DNA of 40,000 bases, taken from assembly GCF_964340395.1 (NCBI RefSeq), contig NC_135571.1, forward strand, positions 7,477,953 through 7,517,952, given 5' to 3'. The notes under the pieces were generated by a model that did no database searches, was not told the DNA's origin, and saw nothing but the letters and a program-made list of their open reading frames with translations. This DNA comes from Glandiceps talaboti. Its lineage: Eukaryota; Hemichordata; Enteropneusta; Spengelidae. The position numbers were made by a program, and so were the translations under genes. Below, in pieces: positions 25,006 to 35,985 of this stretch; positions within the stretch are counted from its first letter, which is position 1; every line of letters begins with the position of its first letter.

Positions 25006-25792
25006 TTGACTCGTGCACTGTAATCCAGTACGTGTCATCGACCATCTAAGAAAGACTTACTAGGGGATTGGGTATACGTGTGTCTCGAACTTCTACCGAA
25101 GAGAGATTATAGCTGATTTTTTTATCGTCTTACGCGATCGTGTGGATTTGGAGACTGTGTTATCACTAAATATTACGAGTTTATATTTTGATCTTTCTGT
25201 CATGTTCTATTAAAGAAAACATTTTCTCGGTGATGTCTCAATCCTAAGGTTTAATCTCCAAATTGGAATATAGTATTCAAACAACGTATTTTCGAAAGAC
25301 ACCTGCATGCGTTAAATATATATTTTCTCAGAGCCATGTCTATTTCTACAGTATTTTCTCGTCAAATACAAACCCCAAACTATCGTACCACGTTATATGA
25401 TTTTGAGGGGGTGTCAAAGAATATATCGAATGTATCACTTAATAGCTTGTAAATTGTCTGTATGTCACTGTTGATTTTTTGTGTAGGTCAGTCAAAATAA
25501 ACAGTATATTGATTAATTAGAGTACCGTTTTATGATACTCAACCAATTTACTTGCTTGTGTATCAATTACTCTTGTTATTAAGGTTCTAACTTTATGAAC
25601 CGGTTTACTGTATGTTGATTCTTTTAAACATCTAACAAAAATTGTTAAAAATCTAAAGAGTTTTCAGTTCAATGTGAAACTTAAACCTGGGGAATTATTA
25701 CATTTCTACGCATGCCCACTAGACTCTATGCGGAGTATGGAATCCGAATACGTGTAATGATACACCACCGTAAAGAAGACGAATGCCGTTTT
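25006..25792. other. AT-rich spacer, no gene seen
   Basis: No supportable feature, and no obvious polyadenylation signal for the minus-strand candidate that follows. Confidence 0.45.
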
Positions 25793-26001
25793 CTACGAAG
25801 GTTTTCTGTAGTCAAAAGGCACAACAACAAATAATCCTAGATAGCATAAAAGCTCAGCCATGACAGAAATATATCTCCTGCTTGTTAGCATCTCCTCATC
25901 AAAAGGTGCAATCAAGCGGGAATGATTGATAATATTCTCATGATATATACACATCATAGATCCTTTGAGAGATATTAGAATTAGTATCATGCGTCTTCCT
26001 T
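25793..26001 (-). CDS. Possible terminal coding exon, hypothetical protein
   Basis: On the minus strand a strong acceptor (GATTCTTTTTTCCAG, AG at plus 26003-26002) is followed by 69 open codons to a TAG at 25795-25793. The exon would begin in phase 1. The product includes NHSRLIAPFDEEMLTSRRY, then a hydrophobic segment (VMAELLCYLGLFVVVPF) that could be a membrane helix or amphipathic helix, and ends DYRKPS. No family is recognised. The strong acceptor and mixed composition favour coding; the absence of a partner exon argues against. Confidence 0.27.
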
Positions 26002-27441
26002 CTGGAAAAAAGAATCTCAATTTTGGAATTTGAATCCAGTATTATATTGTAAATATGATGTAACCGCTTCACCCAAATTTCCAATTAATATAGCATTACA
26101 GATGATTATGCCTAAGATGCTGAATCTGATTATGTCTTTGCTGTCACATATTCACATCCTTCTCTATTTGACTATAAAGGGGGCGTGTGATAAATCACGT
26201 ACAGTCGATACGGTTTTTACTTTAAATCCTTTCGAAGAATTCCTGGAAAGTGGTAATAAATTTCAAGGGTTTTGAGACTAATAGATGATCTTGTCTTGAA
26301 GCTTATTGACGCTTGCCATACATCTTGGTGATTTATGGTGAACAGATGTTTGGCTTGTTTTTAATGTTTTAGAACGTTTACAAGTATGTCTAACATGTCA
26401 TCCGAAGGTTCATCACGACATCTGATCGCAGAAACAGGGTTATCCCCTCCATCACATCCTTAGATCATAATACATCTTGTAACAGAGTGAATGTACCCAG
26501 TCAATGCAATGTTTTATCTCTCAAGAGTGTGTTTGTTTTTTATCCCTTGTACAAGCCAAAGTATGTGTAATTTCTTTTGCATATAAACCTGATAGACCAT
26601 CCTGCCCACATGTAAACAAAACCTATTAGGTGGACTTAGTACATAGTAAAGTATGTTTAAGTGTCATGATCGTTACAAATGTCAATAAATCATTTAAGGT
26701 TAACGCTAAAACGCTTGTATATGTCACAGTCAGTATATAGTAAAGTCAGCTAAAGATGAAGAATCATTATGATATAAGAGTAGTCGTAGTACATAGTGCT
26801 AGCACGCTACACCACTTGAAATAGTTGATACCTCTCACATAATGTATAATCTTTGTTCATTAATATTTCTATAATTTATTGAGTGAGTGTGTAGACAAAT
26901 ATGTAAGTTTTAATTCCTCTATGTAAGTATATCAATCATTCATCATGGTAACATTATTATGTAGTAGTAAAGAAATAGTTGTGAATCCTAAAAAGTATAA
27001 ATTGTATAATATAATGTGGAAATTGGGTAATTGGAATGGCTATGTTGACTCGTTAGTTTTGATAAGTTGTGCTATTAATCTATACATGCCAACCTGGTTA
27101 AGCGACGTCGACACTGCTGTGACTTTACATCATTGCTATGTGTCGTTATGAAAGGATTGCGCCGCTGATATAGACATCAATGGAATGTATGTGGGTGGAT
27201 GATCACCATGTGGTTCATCAAGTGACATGCTGTTCTTTAAAACCTCTGTCAACCCTCGAGGAAGGAGAAAAACGATTTACGCTTTAACATTCAAACTTGG
27301 GAATAAAAGATTCATAATGCTGTCAAGCTAAAGTATTTTGAGGCAAAACATATGGTTAGTCGACCCACGCATGCTTCACAAAATCTATCATTTATTTTTG
27401 AAAATAATTCACACTGAATATACGTCATAGATTAAGCACGT
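26002..27441. other. AT-rich spacer, no gene called
   Basis: Open frames at 26030-26275 and 26945-27151 (+) have no ATG/Kozak or splice support. The second overlaps alternative open frames around a CpG-rich word (27100-27115). Nothing is firmly supported. Confidence 0.4.
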
Positions 27442-27673
27442 CAAAATAATGTGTCTTTGTCTGTTAATTCATGCCTTTTAAGGATGATATAAGGAGCAAT
27501 TATACCCGTACATTTGAAGATTATTTTTGAGTGACGTTAATGTATTTTTGTGAATATCAAAATAATTATTGTCTGTGCATTCACAATTTTATGAAATTGT
27601 TATGAGTGATACAAGGAGCGATCTGCTCGTACACACGAAGTGTTATTTCTAGACGGTAATATTTCGTATAATG
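27442..27673. repeat. Diverged tandem duplication, period about 116 bp
   Basis: Two units starting at CAAAATAAT (27442 and 27558) share in order TTGTCTGT, ATTCA, GATA-AAGGAGC, CCGTACA/TCGTACA, GAAG-TTATTT and the sequence GACG-TAAT. Substitutions and small indels are frequent, so it is an old duplication. Confidence 0.55.
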
Positions 27674-29053
27674 ACTTGTTTTGTTATATTTAAGTAACTT
27701 TCAAGTTAGAATTCATGTCAAAACACTAAGACGGTTTATCTTAGGATTTGAGGAATGTGCTTGAGAGTAAACAGTCCATGTTATATAGAATGTACTTATA
27801 AATGTCACAGATATAACTGACAGATCTTACTATATATCAATTATTCTCCCAATTTGCGCATCTTTAAGATTTAAAGGACTTTTTTTATGTATTTAACATA
27901 GTATCCATCTCGGAGTAAATGTCTTAAATTGCTGCTTTCTTCAAGGAGACTCTAACTTCTCTGTTAAAACCATGGCTATAAATAGGAAGAAACGAAAATA
28001 TTTAAATGACAAGTCAATGTTCTTGAAATTGTCCCATTTTAGAATACAAATTTGTTTCTGAATACTGAATTAACATGTTATGAAAATAATGATCGTTTGT
28101 TTCTTTAAAAATGAATGCATTGCTTAACTGCCAAATTCTGTATAGCGTGAACCAGGAAGAATGTTTCAACTGGCAATGTGTAACTCAGATAAATTTCCGC
28201 CCACGTTTATCCTGAAAGCGACTCACATGCAGCAATGTAACTAAGACCACACCTCCTTTCCGTGTGTGGGTTTACATCTCAAGAGTTGGTCGCTATAATG
28301 TGTCATCTATTTAGGATCACTTTCATGTCTCTCCATTAGGTTTTGTGCCATACGTAATCGAATCATTGGGCGAGACATATCATGACTTGGGGGCTGTTTG
28401 CGATGTGAGTGGCTTCTTAAATACGCTATGCACTATATTAAGTGCAACATGCTCTCAAAATAGGGAAAGTCTCGGTTAAAGATTGTGTGACTTGATTTTT
28501 GCAGATCTGCAAATTTCGACACACAACCGCCATTTGTATCTTTAACTAAGGGCATCAGTATATGCGTGGAACAGTGGACTGGGTGTCTTTTGAATTGCAA
28601 ATGTGTCGTGTATTCAACTTAAGTCAGGCATAAGATTAATGTAGAGGCTATCCGTGGCTTCCAATCTCTTTCACGTCTAGCTCAATTAGGTCCAGAAGTG
28701 AGATTTCAAAGTAAGTAGTGAGATTGATATATTTCATCACATGTTTAACTGATTAGACCACCTTCCCTCTGTTTTTGGAACATCACTGATCAAACTATCG
28801 TTACACAAATTTAAAAAGAGTATGTCCCCAAATACTTCCATAAAAAATGGTGACCCCTCAAAAAATATACCGGCCTGTCCCTCTGTAATTAATTTCCATC
28901 TCTTATTAAATAAAGTTATGTCAAAGTGACACAATCTGATCTGAGTTTGTAGAACTCTTACGTAAGTGAAACTGTTTACATAGAACCGCGATTAAACTAT
29001 TAGAATGTAATATTAATGTCAATGCATTCCTTCTATGAATTTAGTTATTTACA
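27674..29053. other. AT-rich spacer, no gene called
   Basis: Holds a 34-codon ATG frame with two cysteines in an EECFNWQCV context (28111-28215) and a segment open on both strands (28737-28934). Neither is supported by splice or family evidence. Confidence 0.4.
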
Positions 29054-29078
29054 AGTAGTAGTAGTAGTAGTAGTAGTC

Positions 29079-29150
<72 letters not shown>
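29054..29150. repeat. (GTA)n microsatellite adjoining retrotransposon tail
   Basis: About 97 bp of GTA (TAC on the minus strand) with one GTC variant. It abuts the presumed 3' end of a non-LTR retrotransposon at 29151, so it is probably the expanded tail of that element. Confidence 0.96.
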
Positions 29151-29300
29151 AAATTTATTTTAAGAACAGGGTAGCCAGGAAACAACAGAAGCTGATTTCA
29201 ACATGGGCCCTGTTACCACACACCAAAAACACATTACATACATTTGTACCACACCAAAAGAAATTACAAACAATGCGAAAGCAACGTTTAACAAGGCGAG
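29151..29300 (-). mobile_element. 3' end of a non-LTR retrotransposon (CR1/L2-like), truncated
   Basis: On the minus strand the sequence reads ACAGGGCCCATGTTGAAATC, AGCTTCTG, TTTCCTGGCTACCCTGTTC, then TTAAAATAAATTTTACTACTAC. A GGGCCCATGTTGAAATCAGC...GGCTACCCTG...AATAAA ending followed by a short tandem tail is the style of CR1/L2-clade 3' ends as I know them. No reverse transcriptase sequence is recognised further in, so the copy would be 5'-truncated; its left limit is not clear. Confidence 0.5.
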
Positions 29301-29430
29301 ATGAAAAAGCTACAATATCAATAGATAAATTTACACTGCCATCCAGTTACACCATACTGGAAGTGCATTCTGGCAATGTCCGAACAGTCGATTGTATGGG
29401 TTCCTTAACATTTTGTGATACTTCTAAAAA

Positions 29431-29593
29431 AATTACATCATGGGATCCTTCATATGTTATATCTTAACACTAGGTTTGGGTTTAATTAATTGCAAATGTA
29501 TGCTTCAGTAATAGGTAGAATGCTACGTGTGACTTTTAAATACGTAGCACAAACCTAGTCCAAAAAACGTGTAAACTCAGCTTATGCCCCTTT
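29431..29593 (+). repeat. Interspersed repeat family 2, copy 1
   Basis: Shares AATTAC-TCAT, GATCCTT-ATA-GTTATATCT, TTAATTG-AA and, near its right end, GTCCAAAAAACGTGTAAACTCAGCTT then TGCCCCTTT-like blocks in the same order as 32671-32931. The middle differs by indels. The 64-codon frame at 29273-29467 ends inside it and is therefore suspect. Confidence 0.5.
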
Positions 29594-29944
29594 ACGTACA
29601 CAGCCCAGTAAACGTTGCATATATTAAAATTGTTTGTGAACCAAGCCATAAGTCAGCTGTTACAACCACTTATCTGAGTACAATCAAATAAGGTCCATGG
29701 TATATTGAATATTCGAGTTATCGCTGAAAACAAAAGTGGATTTATCCTTGATAAGGCCTATTACGGAAATTACATTTACTGCAATTTGCAGCGTAAAAGC
29801 CGAGATTGGAGTTATCACAGCAGAAATATGACCCTTATACATATCACATGACACAGTTCAATATCGGTCAACTTCACCATTAGCTGCAGGAGATGTATAG
29901 CATGGTTGTCAACACACTTAATAAGTACACACCTGATCTGTTAT

Positions 29945-30250
29945 TATTATCCATTATACCATGCACAAGCCAAGTTATTGTCCTCGAACAGAAAACATGG
30001 ATTGTATAGGCTAATTGTGCTACGTCACAGACACCCCTAGTGCAGTACTCTAAGTTTGAGTCAGAATGTTCCAACTGCCATTACTACTCCCGATTTGTCA
30101 TAAATTATGCTTTATATTATTAACGCATGACCTATGGGGCTTTCGTTACTCATCTAGCGACTCACATTGAAAGGCCGCCTAGTTCACTCGTATTGTCCTT
30201 GGCTGAACGACGAAAACTAAATATTGCACAATGCACATGAGGAGTATATA
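29945..30250 (+). mobile_element. Interspersed repeat family 1, copy C
   Basis: Collinear with copies A and B: ACCATGCACAAGCCAAGTTA, GGATTGTA, GTGCTACGTCAC, GAGTCAGAATGTT, CCATTACTACTCCCGA, ACTCATCTAGCGACTCAC, CCTTGGCTGAACGACGAAAA and ATATTG. It lacks the 388-bp insertion of copy B. Its last block is more decayed than in B and D. Confidence 0.7.
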
Positions 30251-30385
30251 AACTATGATATGATATATATATATTAAGAGCAGTTCGTATGAGTCTAAAT
30301 CTGATGTGCTCACTACAGTTGTTCTATACCAATATTCTTGTCTTTACCAAATTTTATTTTTGTATGAACTCATTTCCTTTTCTAT

Positions 30386-30480
30386 ATTCAATTCAATTCA
30401 ATTTATTGCATTAGGTTTCTTGACCATTGAGCACATCGTTAAATAACAATACAAAATGACGTAACTACAGAGCAACTAAA
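30386..30480 (-). mobile_element. Possible non-LTR element 3' end with (TTGAA)n tail
   Basis: On the minus strand, GCAATAAATTGAATTGAATT reads as an AATAAA signal followed by a short TTGAA tandem tail, the arrangement seen at 3' ends of several retrotransposon families. The body is short or unrecognised, so the family is unknown. Confidence 0.35.
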
Positions 30481-30580
30481 CAGCATGTTTAAGTACTGAA
30501 ATAATTCGACACAAAAACCCCCATATATATCATATCAAATCATATTATATATCATATAACATATATCATATATATCATAC

Positions 30581-30681
30581 ATCATATCATATCATATCAT
30601 ATCATATCATATCATATCATATCATATCATATCATATCATATCATATCATATCATATCATATCATATCATATCATATCATA
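30581..30681. repeat. (ATATC)n pentanucleotide microsatellite
   Basis: About 20 perfect copies of a 5-bp unit, preceded by 60 bp of degenerate ATATCAT words. It is the only pentanucleotide array in the window. Confidence 0.97.
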
Positions 30682-31854
30682 CAAGCAAAGTCAACGGTAT
30701 TTATTGAAGAACTGTATATTGATCATTACGGGTTGCTGGGATATTTCTTTCAGAGAGAAAATAAGTAAATAGAAGGAAGGAGATAGTTAGCTAGGCTAAT
30801 TCATGCATTATTAACGTCACTTCCGTGTAGTTCAGTTTAGTGCTGCGTATAGAGGAGTATTAAGACATGCATTCAAGTACATGTAAATTAATCGGAACTT
30901 ACAGCCGAGTTCAAAGTGTACTTTCGATTTGTCTGCTACAGTTTACTCATCCTTTCTTCAAGAAAAAGCGTTTCCCGGGCAACAGTTCCTAAGTTACGTG
31001 GATCGCAGTGCTTGATCAATTTGCTCTACCAGGACTCCTTTCATAAATTTATTTATATTTCATTTTGCGTGCGTGTTACAGCATATTTTTTTCCTTTCTG
31101 TTATTGCAATTATTTATAAATTTGTATCGAAGAGAAAGAGTCTTTTTAAAAAGACTCAAATCAAATGTTTTACGTACGTCGTTAACTCAAGGATTAAAAC
31201 AGATTTCGAATTAATTGCTGAAGCGTGTCTGCAAGTTTTACTGTTTTTCATTAGTTATAAATAAGTATTTTCTCAAAAGAACTGTTATGAATGCATTTCT
31301 AAAGGGGATTTGTATTGGTCGAATTAATCAGTGTTCTCTTTTACATATATTTACTACAGAACATCATTCTATTTTCTGTCCTATGTAACGACGTGAAACG
31401 TACTACATGTCGTTTTTTGATACTAGGGGACGTGACACATTAAATGAGAAAACATGTTGCTATGACAACTCTCCTAGTCAGACGTAAGTTGTCATGTAGG
31501 CAAAATATAATTTTGTTTATATTTGAATATTTGATATAGATTTAAACCTCATAACCTATGGAATGTTTAATTAGAAAGTAATATGTAATTGTCATATTAT
31601 GCATATTCGTGTATTTTGTGACACCTTCTAGATCTGTCAGTGAGTCTGTATCGTTCGTTCTCACACGTGATTATCACCATTCGTGCAATAGGGCTCGTTA
31701 TTTTTGTTTACTAATGTCAAAGTCTTTTCAAAACATCACCAAGTGTCCTTCAAAATTTATTGGGCGAATTTTTATGCATTGATTGCATAATTCTACTGCG
31801 AATCATCTCTTTCCCTAGGCCCCGACTGGCTATTTGAGAAATCATGAACCAAAA
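30682..31854. other. AT-rich spacer, no gene called
   Basis: Overlapping frames at 30916-31119 and 31073-31264 are unsupported. A perfect 20-bp palindrome (GAGTCTTTTTAAAAAGACTC) sits at 31138-31157 and an X-box-like GTTGCTATGACAAC at 31456-31469. Confidence 0.4.
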
Positions 31855-32070
31855 GTTGTTCATGCAAATGAGTAAATCCCAACTGTTAGAATGATGTAAA
31901 CAGTGTATAAGTAGCATCCTAAGCTGACAAATAGACTATAATTGGACATTACGTATCTGCCCCCGATAAACACTAAATTATCATAGGGCTGACTTCAGTG
32001 ATTGATTAACAAAGACATGAAGTTAATGACTGTGTGAAGATGTGGTTGAATTTTGAATTTGATCTCAGGA
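31855..32070 (+). repeat. Interspersed repeat family 3, copy 1
   Basis: Matches 34797-35040 in the same orientation: CCCAACTGTTAGA-TG, GTGTAAACAGTGTATAAGTA or its close variant, GAGCTGACAAATA, CTGGACAT and GACATGA-GTTAATGACTGTG. There is no coding potential. It may be a SINE or MITE family, or an old local duplication. Confidence 0.6.
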
Positions 32071-32670
32071 CTTCATTAAGCTAGACATAAAGAGAGATCT
32101 TAAGATTCGATGAAGGAAAACACGAAACTGGCTGTTTTTATACATTGGACGGATTGTCGACAAGGGAAGACTTTTAACGTCGAACTTACACAATCAAATT
32201 TCATCAATGTGGGTTCTGAATCACATTAACTTCTAGCTAGTTACTCAGAAGCCTTTATTGCAACTATATCATGCGATTACTTTTAGGTTTAATATACCCC
32301 AAACTATAAGTAGCTCGGTTTTCTGGTCATATTGCTGAACGCTATCAACTGCAGGTGAAATTATTATATCGATTTGGCAATGTTCCAAAAAAAAAAATTC
32401 TACTCGCGATTACTTGCTGTGTAATTCGATAAGACTATTAATAGAATACAGGTAATTATAACAAGATGGAGTTTATATGTTTTGTTTGCTTAAAGGGGAA
32501 CACACTGGGTTTGTGAATGTTATACTCAATATACTTTTTATAAAGTAAACTATTCTTAGTATGCTGTTCATGCCATTGCATGCCTTCTATGACATTACAA
32601 TTATTATCTGGCATTGTTACAGCAGTTCATTACATAGCAAAGAATACCTCGACATTTTTATACGCATCAT
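32071..32670. other. AT-rich spacer, no gene seen
   Basis: No supportable feature apart from an A run at 32389-32397. Confidence 0.45.
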
Positions 32671-32931
32671 AAATTACGTCATCGAATCCTTTATAAGTTA
32701 TATCTGAATACTATATATGAGTTCAGTTAATTGTAAGTGGTAGCTAAGTATACTCAGTAAGTGGAACACTGCGAGCACCTTGTGAATATATATTAAAATT
32801 TACACCAACAACGTATATAAAATTAGTCAAAACACATATAGCAAATTACGTCCAAAAAAGGATAAAAAATGTATGCCTTGACAAGTATAAAACACTGTCC
32901 AAAAACGTATACGCTCAGCTTGTCCCCTTTT
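32671..32931 (+). repeat. Interspersed repeat family 2, copy 2
   Basis: Partner of 29431-29593, about 100 bp longer in the middle. The right block CTGTCCAAAAACGTATACGC then TCAGCTTGTCCCC is the best-conserved part. Confidence 0.5.
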
Positions 32932-33520
32932 TGAATCAATGGAGAGTTGATTTGATGAGTTTGTATTGAATTTCTGTAATTTTGCAATGATATTGTTTTG
33001 GAAAGTTAACACATATAATATTTAACCGTTAAATGTTTTATTTTATATTTTTTATATCTTTTTTATATTTTTTAATTTTTTAAAAATAGTTTATACATGT
33101 TCAAGTGTACACAGTAGTGTCAAACTCTAATGGGCATGGGGTTATGACAGTAACCACTAAATTTGCAATTTTCTTTCTTAAACAAAATCTCCAGTGCTAT
33201 GTTCTGTATATTCACTATATAGTATCTGTATGTAAATTATATCTCTATTTGTTCTCTGTCTGTCTGTCTGTCTGCAGGTCTGTTCTGTGTATCTATATGT
33301 ATGATATCCGCTAGCATTGAATGTTTGAAAAAAAGAAGTTATAACCCTTCTTTTGATGTTTAACTTATTATTCCATATTCGGCCTTGCCTCTACGCAGTA
33401 ATAAATATACCAATACATACACGATAAGAAATACAAAATAATTCACCTTCCGGCTTATATGAAATGAGTCGTTCCTTTATGCAAAAGCAAATCAGTTGTA
33501 GCGTCCTCCATTAGAGATAA
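32932..33520. other. AT-rich spacer, no gene seen
   Basis: A T-rich tract at 33039-33090 and a short (CTGT)n at 33256-33275 are the only structured parts. Confidence 0.45.
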
Positions 33521-33544
33521 TTGTCATGGCAACAAGTGACGTCA
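33521..33544. promoter_or_regulatory. Composite RFX X-box plus CRE
   Basis: TTGTCATGGCAAC (33521-33533; reverse GTTGCCATGACAA) is an RFX X-box with both half-sites. Three bases later comes a perfect CRE, TGACGTCA (33537-33544). The GCAAC-3 nt-TGACGTCA spacing is the one used in vertebrate MHC class II X1-X2 boxes, where RFX and CREB bind together. It lies about 2.6 kb upstream of the membrane-protein exon at 36186. A role as an enhancer is inference only. Confidence 0.4.
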
Positions 33545-33751
33545 TGAGATAATCATTACTTAGCGGCATTGAATAAAGTGGAGAGAGTAGTTGGAAAAAT
33601 CCTAGCATGTCAATTTTACGAAACAGTTAAATATTTTATGTTTAAAGAAAGTTTGGCATATATATCCAGTCATTTGAAGGAAACAAAATTACTCTGATAG
33701 CAACTATATTTTAACATAATATCAATGTTTATCTGTTTCCTCAAACCATGT

Positions 33752-33869
33752 GTTATTATTGTTATTGTTTGCTCTTACTATTGTTATTGTTATTACTATT
33801 GTTATTGTTATTGCTATTATTATTGTTATTGTTATTCTTATTCTTATTGCTATTAGTATTGTTATTGTT
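33752..33869. repeat. (TTATTG)n/(TTATTAC)n degenerate repeat
   Basis: Hexanucleotide TTATTG copies with many point variants over about 118 bp. Confidence 0.9.
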
Positions 33870-34194
33870 TAGCTCGACTGCTTTATTTTAAAAAGTATGA
33901 TACTGCTGTCTACTTAATCTCAATTTTCATCCGATTTTTTTTCTTACTTAAATCGTGACTGTACAGAACACGTGTTCTTAGCTCAGGTGTCATGACTCAA
34001 CTCTTTACAATGTGACCGGTACAATCGTTTTTCGTGCATACATGTAAAGCCACTATATTCCTACAGAACAGCCCTAACAAGGAAACCGTCTCTTGTCACA
34101 CATGTTCATTTTTTAATCAACTAACCATTTTACTAATAATGTCAGTTTTAATAGTTACAGTCAGTTTATGTTAACAAGTATAACTGCATCAATA
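33870..34194. other. AT-rich spacer, no gene seen
   Basis: No supportable feature before the MITE. Confidence 0.45.
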
Positions 34195-34423
34195 GGGAAC
34201 TTGCAATCCAGACTGAGCATGCTCAGACGCAAAGGACTATGGGATTATCTGTGGTTATCGTAATACCTAATCTGGAGCTACAATAGAAAAACCCTTCACA
34301 ATGGTTAGGGTAACTATGAATTGATCAACAATGTAACAGTAGTGTTTACAATACCAAATCATTAGTATTTATTATCACATTTCCCATGATGCAACATTCA
34401 ACATGGCGGGTTTGCAAGTTCCC
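34195..34423. mobile_element. 229-bp MITE with TA target duplication
   Basis: The left end GGGAACTTGCAATCC and the right end GGTTTGCAAGTTCCC are inverted complements with one mismatch. Each is flanked by TA (34193-34194 and 34424-34425), the target duplication of Tc1/mariner-type and some other DNA transposons. The inner sequence has a 12-bp palindrome, TGAGCATGCTCA (34215-34226), ACTATGGGA near the left and TCCCATGATGCAA plus AACATGGCGG (a YY1-like word) near the right. It has no transposase. It lies between the RFX/CRE motif and the membrane-protein exon. Confidence 0.75.
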
Positions 34424-34796
34424 TATTGTTTACGTTCTGTGAGAATACACGTGAATTGAAAATATTTTACTCCAAAGCAAAGTCTTATTTGGTGTTAACA
34501 AAATACAAAACAATTAGTCAAATATACAAAGAAGTTTTCATACAGGATCAGAAGGGACAGATACTTCCCACTTTAATGGTTTAATTGTTCATCACAACTA
34601 AAAATGTATACGTAAATACGTAAACCTCAGGGGTTCCCTCCAAGTAATTATTTACCACGTTCTGTTAGGTAAGATGATTTCAGGTCACTATAAAGTACAG
34701 GTTTGTCGTTTCATTCCTGAGAGTGATACTAGTGTGGATGCCAACGTGGTCTCTAACTAAACCACGTCTGGTCAAAGTCTCCCAATCAACACACAA

Positions 34797-35040
34797 TGTT
34801 GTTCTGATCATCCAATCAGTGAACCCCAACTGTTAGAGTGGTGTAAACAGTGTATAAGTAGCATTCTGAGCTGACAAATATATCATATCTGGACATAACA
34901 TAACAGCACCAATAAAAACTAACTTTGTGAGGAACTGTGTTATTGGTTAGAATTTTGAGACTGATTAATAAAGACATGATGTTAATGACTGTGTGGGTGG
35001 CTGTGGATGAATGTTAAATTGCATCTCCTGCATCTAACGA
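34797..35040 (+). repeat. Interspersed repeat family 3, copy 2
   Basis: Partner of 31855-32070, about 3 kb away in the same orientation, with an extra block of about 25 bp in the middle. Confidence 0.6.
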
Positions 35041-35633
35041 CTTTGACTATACTGTGAGTGGAGGTGTAAATCGTAACGATACATTATAGGAACTAGACTG
35101 TCTGTTCCATACTCCTGTTGATTGTTTTGAATGATGTTGAATTAAAGTTGTAAAAGCTGTATTTTAGACCACTCTTCCATATGGTGATCTCTGCTACTCC
35201 TGCTATGTGGATATATACCTTGTGCTTTTGACTAAGAAAAGGCAGCTGCTGAGAATAAATTGAAAATTTCACCGAGTGATTAATTTCTAACTTAAAAGGA
35301 TTTCACGCCCTGGACCGTTTTTATGTGAGCCGTACAACACTTGATATGACGAGTTAAGTAGAAAATATTAGCAAAGCTGCTTCTCAAAAGTGTTGAGATC
35401 AAAATTACGTGACTTGGGGATGAAATACCATGAAAGGAACTTGCTAAAATTGCTTGGTTTTTTTTGCCAAATTGACTTTTATTTGCCGTACATGTTAGTT
35501 GAGGACTTTGCCTAGGGCGGTGAAACGATTAAAAACGTGTCCTTGCTGATCGAATGCCTGATATAGCTAGCTAGTAGTTAGCTATACAAGCCTACTGTTG
35601 TGAGCACAACATACCATCGTTTCCATTACAGAA
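35041..35633. other. Spacer, no gene seen
   Basis: No supportable coding or repeat feature. Confidence 0.45.
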
Positions 35634-35763
35634 AGACAGACAGACAGACAGACAGACAGACAGGCAGACAGGCACACACACATAATACCTATCTACATAT
35701 CTACCCACCTACCTACATACAGACAGACAGACGCATGCACACATACATACATACATACATACA

Positions 35764-35797
<34 letters not shown>

Positions 35798-35855
35798 CAC
35801 ACACACACACATACATACATACATACATACATACATACATACGTACATATACATA
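35634..35855. repeat. (CAGA)n/(CATA)n/(CA)n compound microsatellite
   Basis: CAGA at 35634-35672, CA, CTAC variants and CAGA again, then CATA at 35741-35847 with a CA insert. It has the same CAGA plus CATA grammar as 723-796 and 39678-39802. Confidence 0.96.
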
Positions 35856-35985
35856 TTTACTTTTCTCTGAATAAGGAGCATCAGATAGAGACAGAGGAAG
35901 ATACAGTGCCAGAGATGGTGGAGGGGCTTCTGCGCCAACTGTTATCGTTCATATTCAAATTAATGCCTTTTCTAATTCCTTTCAG

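Noticed and set aside
28111-28215. 34-codon ATG frame with EECFNWQCVTQ, recalling a PAN/apple motif
   Set aside because: Too short, lacks the other conserved cysteines and has no splice support.
28737-28934. Frames on both strands, each with a protein-like look
   Set aside because: Neither has a convincing acceptor or donor, so the strand cannot be decided.
29273-29467. 64-codon frame beginning MRKQRLTRRDEKATIS
   Set aside because: It starts beside a retrotransposon tail and ends inside interspersed repeat family 2, so a repeat origin is more likely.
31138-31157. Perfect 20-bp palindrome as a possible regulatory site
   Set aside because: AT-rich centre and no known binding motif; compatible with chance in 40 kb.
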